Source: Leptodontidium sp. MPI-SDFR-AT-0119
Lineage: Eukaryota > Ascomycota > Leotiomycetes > Helotiales > Leptodontidiaceae
Assembly: GCA_020726505.1 (NCBI GenBank)
Contig: JAHLEZ010000003.1
Location: 4,092,001 to 4,156,000 of the forward strand
Reading direction: 5' to 3'
Length of the DNA stretch: 64,000 nucleotides
Positions 12,391 to 21,906 of the stretch are shown piece after piece. Position 1 is the first letter of the stretch, and every line of letters begins with the position of its first letter. The notes beneath the pieces are model-generated. The model had not been told where the DNA came from. It worked only from the letters and a program-made list of their open reading frames with translations, and searched no databases. The translations under genes were made by a program, and so were the position numbers.

Positions 12391-12808
12391 GTTACCAGTT
12401 GCAGGCTGGGGCTGGGGCTGGGGCTGGGTGACGAGACGAGCAGGCGAGCAGGCGAGCACTCGCAATAATGTCTATATACATGAATGAAAAAGAAACAGTA
12501 ATAGAGATGTCCATAATACATGACCCAAGGAAAAAAGATAGAAAATGACAGTACGATGGCTCCCGTTCCGTTCCAATTGATTCGTCGATAGTAGAAATGC
12601 TATCGCTATCTATCTATGCTGCTAAATCTATCATGATGACCAAAAAAAAAAAACAAAGACAAAAACAAAACATAACAACACAATGGGCCTGGTTAGGGCG
12701 AAACAATACTACAGTACAAGGACTTGAGAGCTTTTTTAGTGTTACATGTGGTCGTGGGAGAAAGGTGTACTTTTTGGGCGGAATTCTCGGATCCAGGGGG
12801 GTTGGTGA
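12391..12808. other. Shared 3' region of two convergent transporter genes
   Basis: No gene was seen. There is a short GGGGCT tandem tract (about 12404-12428) and A-rich runs near 12640-12670 that may belong to 3' untranslated sequence. Confidence 0.5.
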
Positions 12809-14008
12809 TCACTTCTTTGATCTGCTCAACATGATGTTGGAGTACCTGATGAAATGTATCAGTCAGTCTAGATTTCCTCACAGAGTCAGGTTGGGGAATA
12901 CTCACACAATGATACCCGCAACAGTCATGACGATACCCAACGCACTCTTATCCGTCAAGCCTCTCCCAGACAATGCCCATCCAATACTGACAATACTCAC
13001 CGTCTTCAGATGACCCACGACGGTGGAACTAACAGGTCCACTACCAGCAATGATGAAGAACTGACTGATGTTGATCAGAGCCGCAAAGCCACCGCTCATC
13101 AAGATCATCATCCAGCGATACTGTGGCACGTCGCCTAGCACAGGGATCTTGTCGACGATGGGCACGGCGAACATGAGCATGACGGATGAGATGGGTGCTT
13201 GGTTGAGGAGAAGCTGCGAGGATGACATCTGGAGTTTCTTGTGGTAGGCGCCGATGAGGACGGTGTATGCTGAGGAAGCTAAGACGCCCGAGAGGGCGAA
13301 GGCGATGCCAGTTTTGCTAGTGGTTTGCACTTGGTCTGAGGTCGTGGGTTTGGTGTCGTAGTAGGATGTCACGCCGACACCGATACAGACGGGGATGAGA
13401 GCCAGAGCGGCGTTCCGGGGGATGGTGGCGCCGTAGAAACTGTAGTTGATGATGGCGGTCATGGGAGTCAGGAGGACTCGGCACAGTTGATAGACTGTGA
13501 CTGTGGAGAATGCCAATGAGAGATTGGGTAGGACGACATTTAGACACATTGAAAGTGCCAGCTAGAATTTGATGTTAATATTGATACCCGCGCTTTTATC
13601 TTGTAATACCTAGATAAGTATGTATATAAGATGTCATGAGAGGAAAAGGGCAAGACATACAGGAAGCATCTCCACGATGCCAGCTCGTTTGGGGACAAAA
13701 GCGCCAATGCTTTTCCTCGACACAACCCACAGTGTCAAGCCGGTACACACGAAATGGAATGAAGCAAAGGACGTCTGCATCAGCTTGAAGTTCGGATCAT
13801 CAAAGATGGCTTTGTTGGTGAAGACTATGCCAATCGTGGCCAGCATGTTGATGGCGGTCCATGTCAGGAACTTCTTGCGGGCACCAGCTGTCACGACGGG
13901 CGTGGCTGGCACGGGAGGCTGAACGTCGAATTCCTTATCACCAGCATTCTTCTGGGCCTCGACGTCCAACAGAGGGATGCCGTTCTCTTGGGCAGATTCA
14001 GAAGGCAT
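12809..14008 (-). CDS. TPT/nucleotide-sugar transporter family protein (SLC35-type), copy 2
   Basis: Exons 14008-13661, 13561-12906 and 12845-12809 give 346 aa. The hydrophilic N-terminus (about 50 residues) is followed by a first helix, TWTAINMLATIGIVFTNKAI. The helix FHFVCTGLTLWVVSRKSIGAF follows, then a SSSQLLLNQAPIS loop and the C-terminal VVGHLKTVSIVSIGWALSGR segment, which corresponds to the NVASNVKTI segment of the neighbouring copy. The GHLKT form is found in several SLC35-like fungal transporters. Start choice rests on the ATG that opens the only long frame. The paralogue at 11115-12390 has a different intron layout, so this is an old duplication or a chance pairing rather than a recent one. 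Confidence 0.88.
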
Positions 14009-15516
14009 GGTTGCAGGTGTGCAAGTGGTTGTTGGGAGGGGTCATGTGATGGCGAGAAGGAAGCCCCTTCTTTTGGAGTGCAATGCAATGCAATGCAATG
14101 CCGTCGGCGTCTGAAGGGAGGCGCAAAAGGAGGGAGGCTCAGGGTGAGTGAAGCTATTTCGAGATGCAGAGCATGGAAGAGAGATGGCTCATTGGATGGA
14201 GAGCCAAGGCCTGGACTGGACTGGACTGAACTGAACTGGACTGGATTGATCCTGTTGGATGGATAGGTACGAGTACCAAGGTAGGGAGGGACGTCTCCAA
14301 GTAAGGTACAGACAGTAAGTACCGCGGGATGGCAAAGCAAAGAGTCGTGCGCGCAGGGCTGAAGGTGAGGGAACAGGATAAGTAAAATTTTGGGGAGAGC
14401 ACGCGTCACAGTCCGTGTCCGATTCACAAGTGTCCAGAAGGGAGAGGAAGCGAGGTTTCAGACGAAGTGGAGGGAGGGAGTTGACGTTGACGAAGCCAAG
14501 ACTTTGCCTGTCAGCTAGAACAGATACGAGCAGGACTAGAAGCTTTCTAATAATACGCTCGTATTTTGTTTGGCCTTTGAAATACAGGACTTGGATTGTA
14601 AGGTACAGTCAGTACTTCAAACTTCAAATGCAGAAAGGTATTTGAAAATAAGAAGATCCAATTGGAGGGTGGCCGGCTTGTTGACTTGACTTGGTTGGTT
14701 CCGTACTAGGTAGGTATGCGTATGCCTCGCGCATACGTATGCTGCAATGTCCTGTCTTTTCTTGTCACTGACCACTTTTCATTCTCTGGCAAATGAGTAC
14801 ATAGACTAACTTGTTCAATAGCACCGTTATAACGTAAACATGATTATGGAATGAATACCAGAGTACAGTATCATTGCACATATCAAATACCCAGCCACAA
14901 GTTCTGCTTCCTCTTTATCTTCCTCCGTCCAATGATAGTGATAGCTGTCAGCCAGCCGTTTTGATCTTGCCCCTTTTTCCTAATCCCTGCAATATAAAAT
15001 CGAGAGCGGGTGGAAGTAGAAGTGGGAGTGGCGCGAAGGGCGGTCAGGGACCTCCTGGTCCTCGACACTTCACACAGGCCAGCTCAACCCCGCCATTCCT
15101 GAAAATCGATAGACAATGGACGGAAGTCGGTCATCAGGAGTCCTAATCCTCTCTTGGAATACTGTTGTTATAGAACATAAAACTGCTGTAGACCATGAAA
15201 AATACTGTGACTGATGCTGTGTAATTGTTGCAAATCTAGAAGATTATTCGTGTGGCTGTACAGTACCTGTTGCTGCGATCCTGTATGTAGAGTAGGTCGT
15301 ATCCAGTTAGTTCGAGTCGACTCGAGTGAGTCCCCTTGCAGAAAGCCTTTACAAATCCCAGGGTGGCCTCGTCGCCCCTCCAAACAAACCAAAGGTACAA
15401 TACTCCTCACCGACATACATCTAACCACCGCCTACCTACCTACCTCTGCTCGGATCTGTTCCCATATCAATACAAACGCCAGCCAGATATCTTTGAATCT
15501 TCACGTACTCGCAATC
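14009..15516. other. Intergenic region, no gene recognised
   Basis: This is the upstream region of the minus-strand transporter and of the plus-strand reductase. It has short-period repeats: GCAAT units near 14081-14100 and ACTGG/ACTGA units near 14213-14245. Small ORFs (for example 14874-15146) lack any family feature. Confidence 0.5.
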
Positions 15517-16506
15517 ATGTCTTCTGAGAACGTCTTCTTGATCTGGGGTGGTGAGGGATGGGTTGCAGGCCACTTGAAGACTCTCCTCGAGAGCCAAGGT
15601 AAGCAAGCTCTCCAACCGCTACAATTGACTGGCAGAAGCTCACAACCACGCAGGAAAGAAGGTCTTCACTACTACCGTCCGCATGCAAAACAGAGAAGCT
15701 GTCATCGCCGAGATCGAGAAGTACAAGCCAACCCACATTCTCAACGCTGCGGGGTCAACTGGCCGTCCCAACGTCGACTGGTGTGAGGATCACAAGGAGG
15801 AGACCATCAGAAACAACGTTATTGGTACCATCAACTTGGCCGATTGCGCCTACGAGAAGGGAATCCACGTTACTGTCTTTGCTACCGGATGCATCTACGC
15901 CTACGATGAGACTCACCCAATTGGCGGCCCAGGATACAAGGAGACCGACAAGGCCAACTTTGCTGGCTCTTTCTACTCCGAGACCAAGGCTCACGTTGAG
16001 GAGGTTAGTGCACAGAACACCGGTTACCTATGGGACGAAAGCTAACATTGCAAAAGATCATGAAGCACTACTCCAACGTCCTGATTCTCAGACTCCGTAT
16101 GCCAGTCAGCGACGACCTCCACTCTCGTAACTTCGTCACCAAGATCGCCAAGTACGACCGTGTTGTCGATATCCCCAACTCCAACACCATCCTTCACGAT
16201 CTCCTCCCAGCTTCTATCCTTATGGCCGAGCACAAGGACCTTGGAATCTACAACTTCACCAACCCAGGTGCCATCTCCCACAACGAGGTCCTCTCCCTCT
16301 TCAAGGAATACGTCCGCCCAGACTTCACCTGGAAGAACTTCACGCTGGAGGAGCAAGCAAAGGTTATTAAGGCCGGACGAAGCAACTGCGAGTTGGACAC
16401 CACCAAGCTGGTCAACAAGCTCGCAGAATACGACTTCAAGGTGCCAGAGATCCATGAGGCTTACAAGGGCTGCTTCCAGCGTATGGCCAAGGCTGGCGTC
16501 AAATAG
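15517..16506 (+). CDS. UDP-4-keto-6-deoxyglucose 3,5-epimerase/4-reductase (UDP-rhamnose pathway)
   Basis: This NAD(P)H-dependent short-chain enzyme makes UDP-rhamnose from the 4-keto-6-deoxy intermediate. The Botrytis homologue is known as BcER. Exons 15517-15598, 15654-16003 and 16057-16506 give 293 aa. The Rossmann motif appears as WGGEGWVAGH at about residues 10-19. NAAGSTGRPNVDWCEDH and the catalytic YSETK (Tyr about 135, Lys about 139) are typical of RmlD/NRS-ER proteins, as is RMPVSDDLHSRNFVTK. It acts in the cytosol and would feed rhamnose into cell-wall or extracellular glycans. No dehydratase partner gene lies in this window. The family and reaction are well supported by motif order. 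Confidence 0.9.
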
Positions 16507-16922
16507 ATTCGCGAAGATTCCCCTGTTTCTAATTTCTAAAAGTCTGGAAGCTGCTTAGATTTTAAACCAAGCATGAAAGCATTTACATTTGCATTCCCTT
16601 GTTGCGCTGAATACGAACTGGTTATTTCCATCCTTGAACCTTGTCTGATGAGGCAGTGGTGGCAATCATGTCCCACTTGCTGCGGCGAGTTGCATGACGA
16701 AATGCTGTGATACTGACCCATGATACATGTATACAAGAGCACAACAAGTCGTGACAAATCTCACAATTTAAATTGCTTAGCATTTTGATCGATTGAAATC
16801 TTGTTGACTTTCAAACGGTGAAGAAGCCTATCTCTGTGCTTTTTGCCTATCGGGACCTGCCCCTCTATCAAAACCCTGATTGCAAGCTAGAGCCTCGCCT
16901 CGTCATTTCCGAGAATCATCAA
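16507..16922. other. 3' flank of the reductase up to the transposon insertion
   Basis: No gene. An open frame from 16818 runs into the transposon and joins the transposase frame, but it starts outside the element and is probably fortuitous. Confidence 0.5.
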
Positions 16923-16924
16923 TA

Positions 16925-17092
16925 CAGCCAATCTTCGGATCGGAGTGATTCTTCGGTTAGTAACGCCGATTCACCGACTTTTGCTGTAGACCCCACCAAA
17001 ACAGGATGTTTGAAAATTATAATATTTAGAACCTTTAGAACTCCACCATTCCTCCATCGATTTGCCTCCAAATTGGATCATTTTGAAGCTCT
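16925..17092 (+). repeat. Left terminal inverted repeat of the transposon
   Basis: This composite arm is made of 65 bp perfect (16925-16989), a diverged spacer, and 56 bp (17037-17092) matching the right arm with one mismatch. It ends 43 bp before the transposase ATG, so it should contain the transposase promoter. Confidence 0.92.
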
Positions 17093-17135
17093 TGATCTGA
17101 CGAATCGACTGTGTATCTGCGAACAACGTGACGTC

Positions 17136-18137
17136 ATGGCTCCGAATCTGCCAGCTTGGAAAGCAGCTAGAATTGATCAAATATTGACTAATGGGGTCGA
17201 TATTGATCTACGAGCGTTAGCCAAAGAGTTCCAAACAACATATAAGACGATATGCCAGCGGAATCGAAAGCTGAAGAGCCAAATATCACCTTCAAATCGT
17301 CGTCGCCATGGCCCTCCACCTGTTATTACCGACGATATGGCTGAATATATGGTGTCGTTGCTTGAAAGAGAGCCTGATTTGTATCAAGACGAGCTTGCGT
17401 TGTATTTGTATGAGGCCTACGACGTCGACGTGTCAGCAAATCAAGTCTCCAAAGCTCTCCAAAGGCTCAAATACACCAAGAAAGTACTCAAAGTATCTGC
17501 GGCGCAAAGAAACGACGAATTAATTGCGGCTTGGAGGCGAAAGATGGTATTTTGGGATGCCCGGAAGATTTGTGTTATCGACGAATCTGCCTGTAATGAG
17601 AGAACAACGGATAGGCGTCGCGGATGGGCTCCTAGAGGTGCGCCAGCTGAAATACAACGTGTATTAAAGCGATCAAGAAGGTGGTCAATTCTTCCGGCGT
17701 ACTCACTTCGTGGTTATCATCAACCATTGATCTACCAAGGCTCGATTACAGCAGAGATCTTTGAGGAATGGTTAGAAAAGAGTATCTTACCTGAGTGTAT
17801 TGAGCAAGGAATCGAGATTATTATTATGGATAACGCCTCAATCCACACTAATCCTCGAATTCCTATACTTTGCGCAACATTCGGTCTTCAATTGGAGTAT
17901 CTCCCTCCATATTGCCCCTTTTTTAACCCTATCGAAGAGAGCTTCGCAGATTTAAAGGCGTGGATTCGAAGGCACTGGCGTTGGAGTGAGCATACCTGGG
18001 AAGAATTCGAGGATTTCCTAATATTAGCTGTACGCTCTGTAGGTGTTGGTGCTGAAGCTGAGCGTAGAGCAAGGGGGCATTTTCGTCATTCTGGCTACCA
18101 AGGCATACCAATAGAAGAAGATGATGAAGATGAGTGA
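17136..18137 (+). CDS. Tc1/mariner-superfamily transposase (DD34E)
   Basis: This single-exon gene of 333 aa encodes the DDE transposase. I chose the ATG at 17136 (MAPNLPAWK) because the upstream part of the frame runs through the terminal repeat and out of the element. The N-terminal half has a helix-turn-helix-like region (LRALAKEFQTTYKTICQR) and a second one (LALYLYEAYDVDVSANQVSK). The catalytic triad is Asp in CVIDESACNE, Asp in IIIMDNASIH and Glu in FFNPIEESFADLK, with 34 residues between the last two. The YLPPYCPFFNPIE block is classic for this superfamily. The C-terminus is very acidic (EEDDEDE). No stop or frameshift interrupts it. Confidence 0.93.
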   Translation: MAPNLPAWKAARIDQILTNGVDIDLRALAKEFQTTYKTICQRNRKLKSQISPSNRRRHGPPPVITDDMAEYMVSLLEREPDLYQDELALYLYEAYDVDVSANQVSKALQRLKYTKKVLKVSAAQRNDELIAAWRRKMVFWDARKICVIDESACNERTTDRRRGWAPRGAPAEIQRVLKRSRRWSILPAYSLRGYHQPLIYQGSITAEIFEEWLEKSILPECIEQGIEIIIMDNASIHTNPRIPILCATFGLQLEYLPPYCPFFNPIEESFADLKAWIRRHWRWSEHTWEEFEDFLILAVRSVGVGAEAERRARGHFRHSGYQGIPIEEDDEDE

Positions 18138-18174
18138 TAAAACAATACAATTTAACTTATAAACACTACTAAAC

Positions 18175-19905
18175 TCACTCTTCCTCGTCCTCATCTTTGT
18201 CAAATTCGCTGTCCTCTTCTTCAATACAACTTTGTTGATTGTACCACTTCTTGAATGGTTTCAATTGCCTCTGAATCATCTTCAAAACACCAACCTTAAT
18301 TCCAAGCTCCAAAGCCTCTTTTATTGTCGTTTCCTTTACCATATCAATATCATACTCTTGCTCAACAAAGGTTTTGATTGTGAAGTCGAATTGAGAGGCT
18401 ATGGACGATGTTGGAGGAGGTGAAAGTTGACGAAGGAACGATTTCAAAGCAAACAACACCTCATCTGTAGTTTTACTACTACGAAGTGGACTCGACTCTC
18501 GCAGATTGGCCATTGATAAGAACTCACTTTCAGCTCTCTTTAATCGTTGAGTTGAAGGTAATTGAGGCTCTATCGACTGATATTCGTGTGTTGGAGGAGG
18601 GGGAGGCGCAACATTAGGCTGTGGAAAGTGAGGGTATATTTGAGGGCCAGGAGCATATGAAGACCATCCTAAAGGTGGTAACATTGACTGGTACATAGCT
18701 GGGTAAGGATTTGAAGGCCAAAACACTGTTTTTTTGGTGTGTTGAGCTGCTAACTGTGGTTCCGGAGATGACGATTCATCATGGTATGTCCTCCTTTGCT
18801 TCTTCTTCCTCTTTGCCTTTGGTTTTTGACGCTCTCGACGCTCCTCCGATAGTCGTACTCGATGAAGTTGACTAGGCTCGTCCAACACAGTCAAATCTTC
18901 TTGAATATCATGTCCCCAACGTCGCAGATCTTCCGCAGAGAGGTAGTAGTGTTTATCATCGTTGACCCAGCAAAATCTTGTCGACGAAGAGCAAGAATCA
19001 ACCTTACAGGCCCAGCGTACTTGAATTGACGTCAAAATTGATTGAAAGGTCCCCTTTTCAGCTTCGCGGGTCTTTTCAACCTCCTCTAATAGTCGATTAG
19101 TCGCTGTACGTGGCTTTTTCACCGTATGGCTCTCCTCCTCTTGAAATACACGCTTTGGAATCGCAATAACCGGAGGTTTCGGTGCTGAAGGCTCTTTCCA
19201 AGGAGGTCGTTGCATATTCAATGGAAACAAAACGATTCCAAAGCAAATTTGCAATTTGAGAAGCTTTTCTTTGCCTTTAGGTCCCCAATTCCGAGCTCGA
19301 GCGACGACGTGTTTGAATTCAGCTTCATTCCTAATATCAACCTCCGTAGGGTTCCCAACAGGTCCATAGGCACCGTACCAGCAAGTATTATCTCTCCTTG
19401 GGGTAGAAACACCTCTTTCTACGATACCGCGATCTGCTAACTGCTCCGCATTCCGTTTAATTGACTCATAGGTACTCCCATCAACCTCTGGATCATTTGT
19501 TATCATCCCAATCGTACTGCTAATACGCTCGTTGTCAAGATAACATCGGATTTCCAGCTCAACGATCCATATATCAATCTGCGAAGGCGAAGGAGACCGT
19601 ATAATAATAGGTTCTAGCGGGGAAACAAACTGTGGTGTCGATGAAGGCTGAGGAGGTGCTACAATGGGCAATAATGAGGGTTCTGTAGGCTCTATAGCTT
19701 CTACCTCATCTGCTACACCTAAATTAGGTGTGGCAGACAAAGTAAGAGCTGTAGAGCTAACAGAAGCATCACTGACTTTAGTGGTATTGATTTTGAGGGT
19801 TATTTTAGCTGGCCCTGGCGTTGAGGAAAGTGGAGTACGTGGAGTCGTCGTTTTAGTCGCTTTGGGACGCTTAATCGCACGATTTCGAGCACGTTTTGGA
19901 GGCAT
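18175..19905 (-). CDS. Transposon-borne accessory protein of unknown function (576 aa)
   Basis: This intact single-exon frame is convergent with the transposase, their stops 37 bp apart. The ATG at 19905 (MPPKRARNRAIKRPK) is preferred to upstream codons that lie inside the terminal repeat. It is followed by a basic, nuclear-localisation-like stretch, then Ser/Thr/Pro-rich sequence. A central folded-looking region (about residues 120-330) contains DIWIVELEIRCYLDNERI and CWYGAYGPVGNPTEVDIRNE, and a possible zinc-binding cluster CKVDSCSSSTRFC follows. Next come a basic KPKAKRKKKQRR patch, a Pro/Tyr-rich segment, a C-terminal helical part and an acidic tail. No known domain is recognised. A DNA-binding partner of the transposase is a reasonable guess by analogy with two-gene elements of other superfamilies. 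Confidence 0.85.
   Translation of the reverse strand: MPPKRARNRAIKRPKATKTTTPRTPLSSTPGPAKITLKINTTKVSDASVSSTALTLSATPNLGVADEVEAIEPTEPSLLPIVAPPQPSSTPQFVSPLEPIIIRSPSPSQIDIWIVELEIRCYLDNERISSTIGMITNDPEVDGSTYESIKRNAEQLADRGIVERGVSTPRRDNTCWYGAYGPVGNPTEVDIRNEAEFKHVVARARNWGPKGKEKLLKLQICFGIVLFPLNMQRPPWKEPSAPKPPVIAIPKRVFQEEESHTVKKPRTATNRLLEEVEKTREAEKGTFQSILTSIQVRWACKVDSCSSSTRFCWVNDDKHYYLSAEDLRRWGHDIQEDLTVLDEPSQLHRVRLSEERRERQKPKAKRKKKQRRTYHDESSSPEPQLAAQHTKKTVFWPSNPYPAMYQSMLPPLGWSSYAPGPQIYPHFPQPNVAPPPPPTHEYQSIEPQLPSTQRLKRAESEFLSMANLRESSPLRSSKTTDEVLFALKSFLRQLSPPPTSSIASQFDFTIKTFVEQEYDIDMVKETTIKEALELGIKVGVLKMIQRQLKPFKKWYNQQSCIEEEDSEFDKDEDEEE
19689..19757. repeat. Near-perfect palindrome inside the accessory transposon gene
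   Basis: Two 34-nt arms (19689-19722 and 19724-19757) around a single central base are inverted copies with 27 of 34 positions matching. All seven differences are transitions. Confidence 0.8.
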
Positions 19906-19943
19906 ACTCGCGAATATGACGTATGGAAAGAAGAGGCACGTTG

Positions 19944-20102
19944 AGAGCTTCAAAATGATCCAATTTGGAGGCAAATCGGTGGAGGAATGGTGGAGTTCTG
20001 AAGGTTACAATATTCTAACATTCAATTTGGGTAGGGGCTACAGCAAAAGTCGGTGAATCGGCGTTACTAACCGAAGAATCACTCCGATCCGAAGATTGGC
20101 TG
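19944..20102 (-). repeat. Right terminal inverted repeat of the transposon
   Basis: This is the inverted counterpart of the left arm: 65 bp identical at the outer end (20038-20102) and 56 bp with one mismatch at the inner end (19944-19999). It stops 38 bp before the accessory-gene ATG. Confidence 0.92.
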
Positions 20103-20245
20103 TAAGAAAATCTCTCAGCCTCACAGCCAAGTCAAGTCACAGCAGATCGGACGACTCTCGACTGCCAATAACGAGAGGCACAACATTTGAAAGCTTTTAA
20201 ATACCCCCACGGCATTCGTGCTCTTCTGCGAACAAGAAAGCCATC

Positions 20246-21906
20246 ATGGTCGTTGATACTACCTACTACGATGCGCTAGGCGTCAAGACCGATGCCACCG
20301 AGTTGGAGATCAAGAAGGCATACCGCAAGCTTGCGATCATAACACATCCAGGTATGCAGAAATACGCTCTCCGTCTCCTACAGAATCTAACGTACACGCA
20401 GACAAGAACCCCGGCGACGATACCGCACACGAGAAATTCCAAGCCATCGGCGAGGCATATCAAGTACTCAGCAACACCGATCTGCGCAAGCAATATGACA
20501 AGTTTGGCAAGGACCACGCGCAACCCTCGGACGGGTTCGCGGATCCAGCTGAGTTCTTCGGCACGATATTCGGTGGTGAGGCTTTCGTCGATCTGATCGG
20601 TGAGATCTCGCTCATGAAGGACCTGACCAAGACTATGGATATCACAATGCAGGAGGGTGCTGAGGAGGAGGAAGAGGAGTTCCCTGGTGAGGCGGAGGCT
20701 AAGAAGCAGAGTCTTGCGGATGAGAAGGCTAGAGCTGCTGCATCTGGTGGTGAGAGCTCAAAGCCAAAAGTTCCTGCACCCAGCGTTGCGGAGTCTACGG
20801 ATACAGGTTTCTCGACTGCCAGTACTGCTGTACCGTCCGAGAAGCCGAGCGTGAGCCCAGCTGCGTCCGGAACATCGACTCCTCGAAGACAGCAGGGTAT
20901 CCCGTTGAGACAGGCTATCATGGACAAGACCGAGGAGGAGGCACAGATGTCTGCTGCGGGGTTGACGGAAGAGGAGAAAGAGCTGCGAAAGAAAGAGAAG
21001 AAGAAGGCTGGTCTCTCCAAGGCACAGCGCGAGGAGCTGGCAGCATACGAGAGGGAGCGAGCCCGTGTGCGACAAGAGCGTGTTGATACCCTAGCGAAGA
21101 AGCTCATCGACCGAATCAGTATATGGACGGAGACGGACAAGGGCCCAGATGTCACGAAGGCATTCCAAGAGAAGACCCGCCTGGAAGTCGAGAACTTGAA
21201 GATGGAATCCTTCGGTCTGGACATCCTCCACGCTATCGGCACGACCTACCTCCAGAAGTCAACCGCTCTCCTCAAATCCCAGAAGTTCTTAGGTATTGGT
21301 GGGTTCTTCTCGAGGCTAAAGGATAAGGGAACCCTGGCCAAGGAGACCTGGAACACGATTTCGAGTGCTATCGATGCTCAGATGACCATGGAGGAGATGG
21401 CTAAGATGGAGGAGAAAGGAGGTGAGGACTGGACTGATGAGAAGAAGAGCGAGTACGAGCGTCGTGTCACAGGCAAGATTCTCAACGCTGCGTGGCGGGG
21501 TAGCAAGTTTGAGATCCAGAGCGTCCTACGGGATGTCTGTGACGAGGTTTTGAATGACAAGAAGGTGTCTATGGCGAAGAGATTGGAGCGTGCTCAAGCT
21601 CTTGTCATTTCGGGAGAAATCTATCAAAAGGTAATTCCCCCTCCTACATTTTCCTTTCCCTGTCGCAAATACCACTATCATCAATAAATGTACACGAGAA
21701 GCGAACTGACAACATCCCAGGCCAAGCGTAACCCAGAAGAAGAGGGCGATTACATGGCATTCGAACAGCTCGTCGCCGAAGCAGCCGCCAAGAAGGAACA
21801 CAAGAAGAAGACCAAGGACAAGAAGCCAGACCCCGGCCACAACCACTCTGCTGCTGAGAGCGTAGCAGCTGATGCGCCGAATGTTCCTAAGCCCGCGAAG
21901 GAATAG
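20246..21906 (+). CDS. DnaJ/Hsp40 co-chaperone with DnaJ-X region (Caj1/Djp1-like)
   Basis: This J-domain protein stimulates Hsp70 ATPase. Exons 20246-20351, 20402-21630 and 21721-21906 give 506 aa. The J domain spans residues 1 to about 75 ([20 protein letters not shown]) and its HPD tripeptide is split by the first intron (CAT CCA G/AC). After a short Gly/Phe-containing stretch comes an acidic, low-complexity part. A long helical region matches the DnaJ-X domain of yeast Caj1/Djp1 ([39 protein letters not shown]). The C-terminus is Lys-rich. Djp1 relatives serve peroxisomal import and Caj1 is membrane associated. Which role applies here is not visible. The transposon ends only 141 bp upstream of its start codon. 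Confidence 0.9.

Larger units (their letters stand above)
16925..20102. mobile_element. Two-gene Tc1/mariner-type DNA transposon (about 3.18 kb)
   Basis: The ends are exact inverted copies for 65 bp (16925-16989 and 20038-20102, beginning CAGCCAATCTTCGG) and both are flanked by TA (16923-16924 and 20103-20104), the target duplication expected of Tc1/mariner elements. Inside each perfect end there is a diverged stretch of about 40 bp and then a second inverted block of 56 bp (17037-17092 and 19944-19999) with one mismatch. The arms are thus about 160-168 bp. Two intact genes face each other tail to tail inside. Identical ends and open frames suggest a recent insertion. It lies between the UDP-rhamnose reductase and a DnaJ gene. 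Confidence 0.93.

Noticed and set aside
14874..15146. 90-aa ORF in the intergenic region
   Set aside because: Low-complexity, no splice or family support.
16818..17135. N-terminal extension of the transposase frame
   Set aside because: It begins outside the transposon and crosses the terminal inverted repeat. Tc1/mariner transposases of about 333 aa start at 17136.
20460..21242. 260-aa open frame on the minus strand
   Set aside because: It is antisense to the DnaJ gene, whose frame has clear family motifs. It is Ser-rich as expected of a shadow of Glu/Lys codons.
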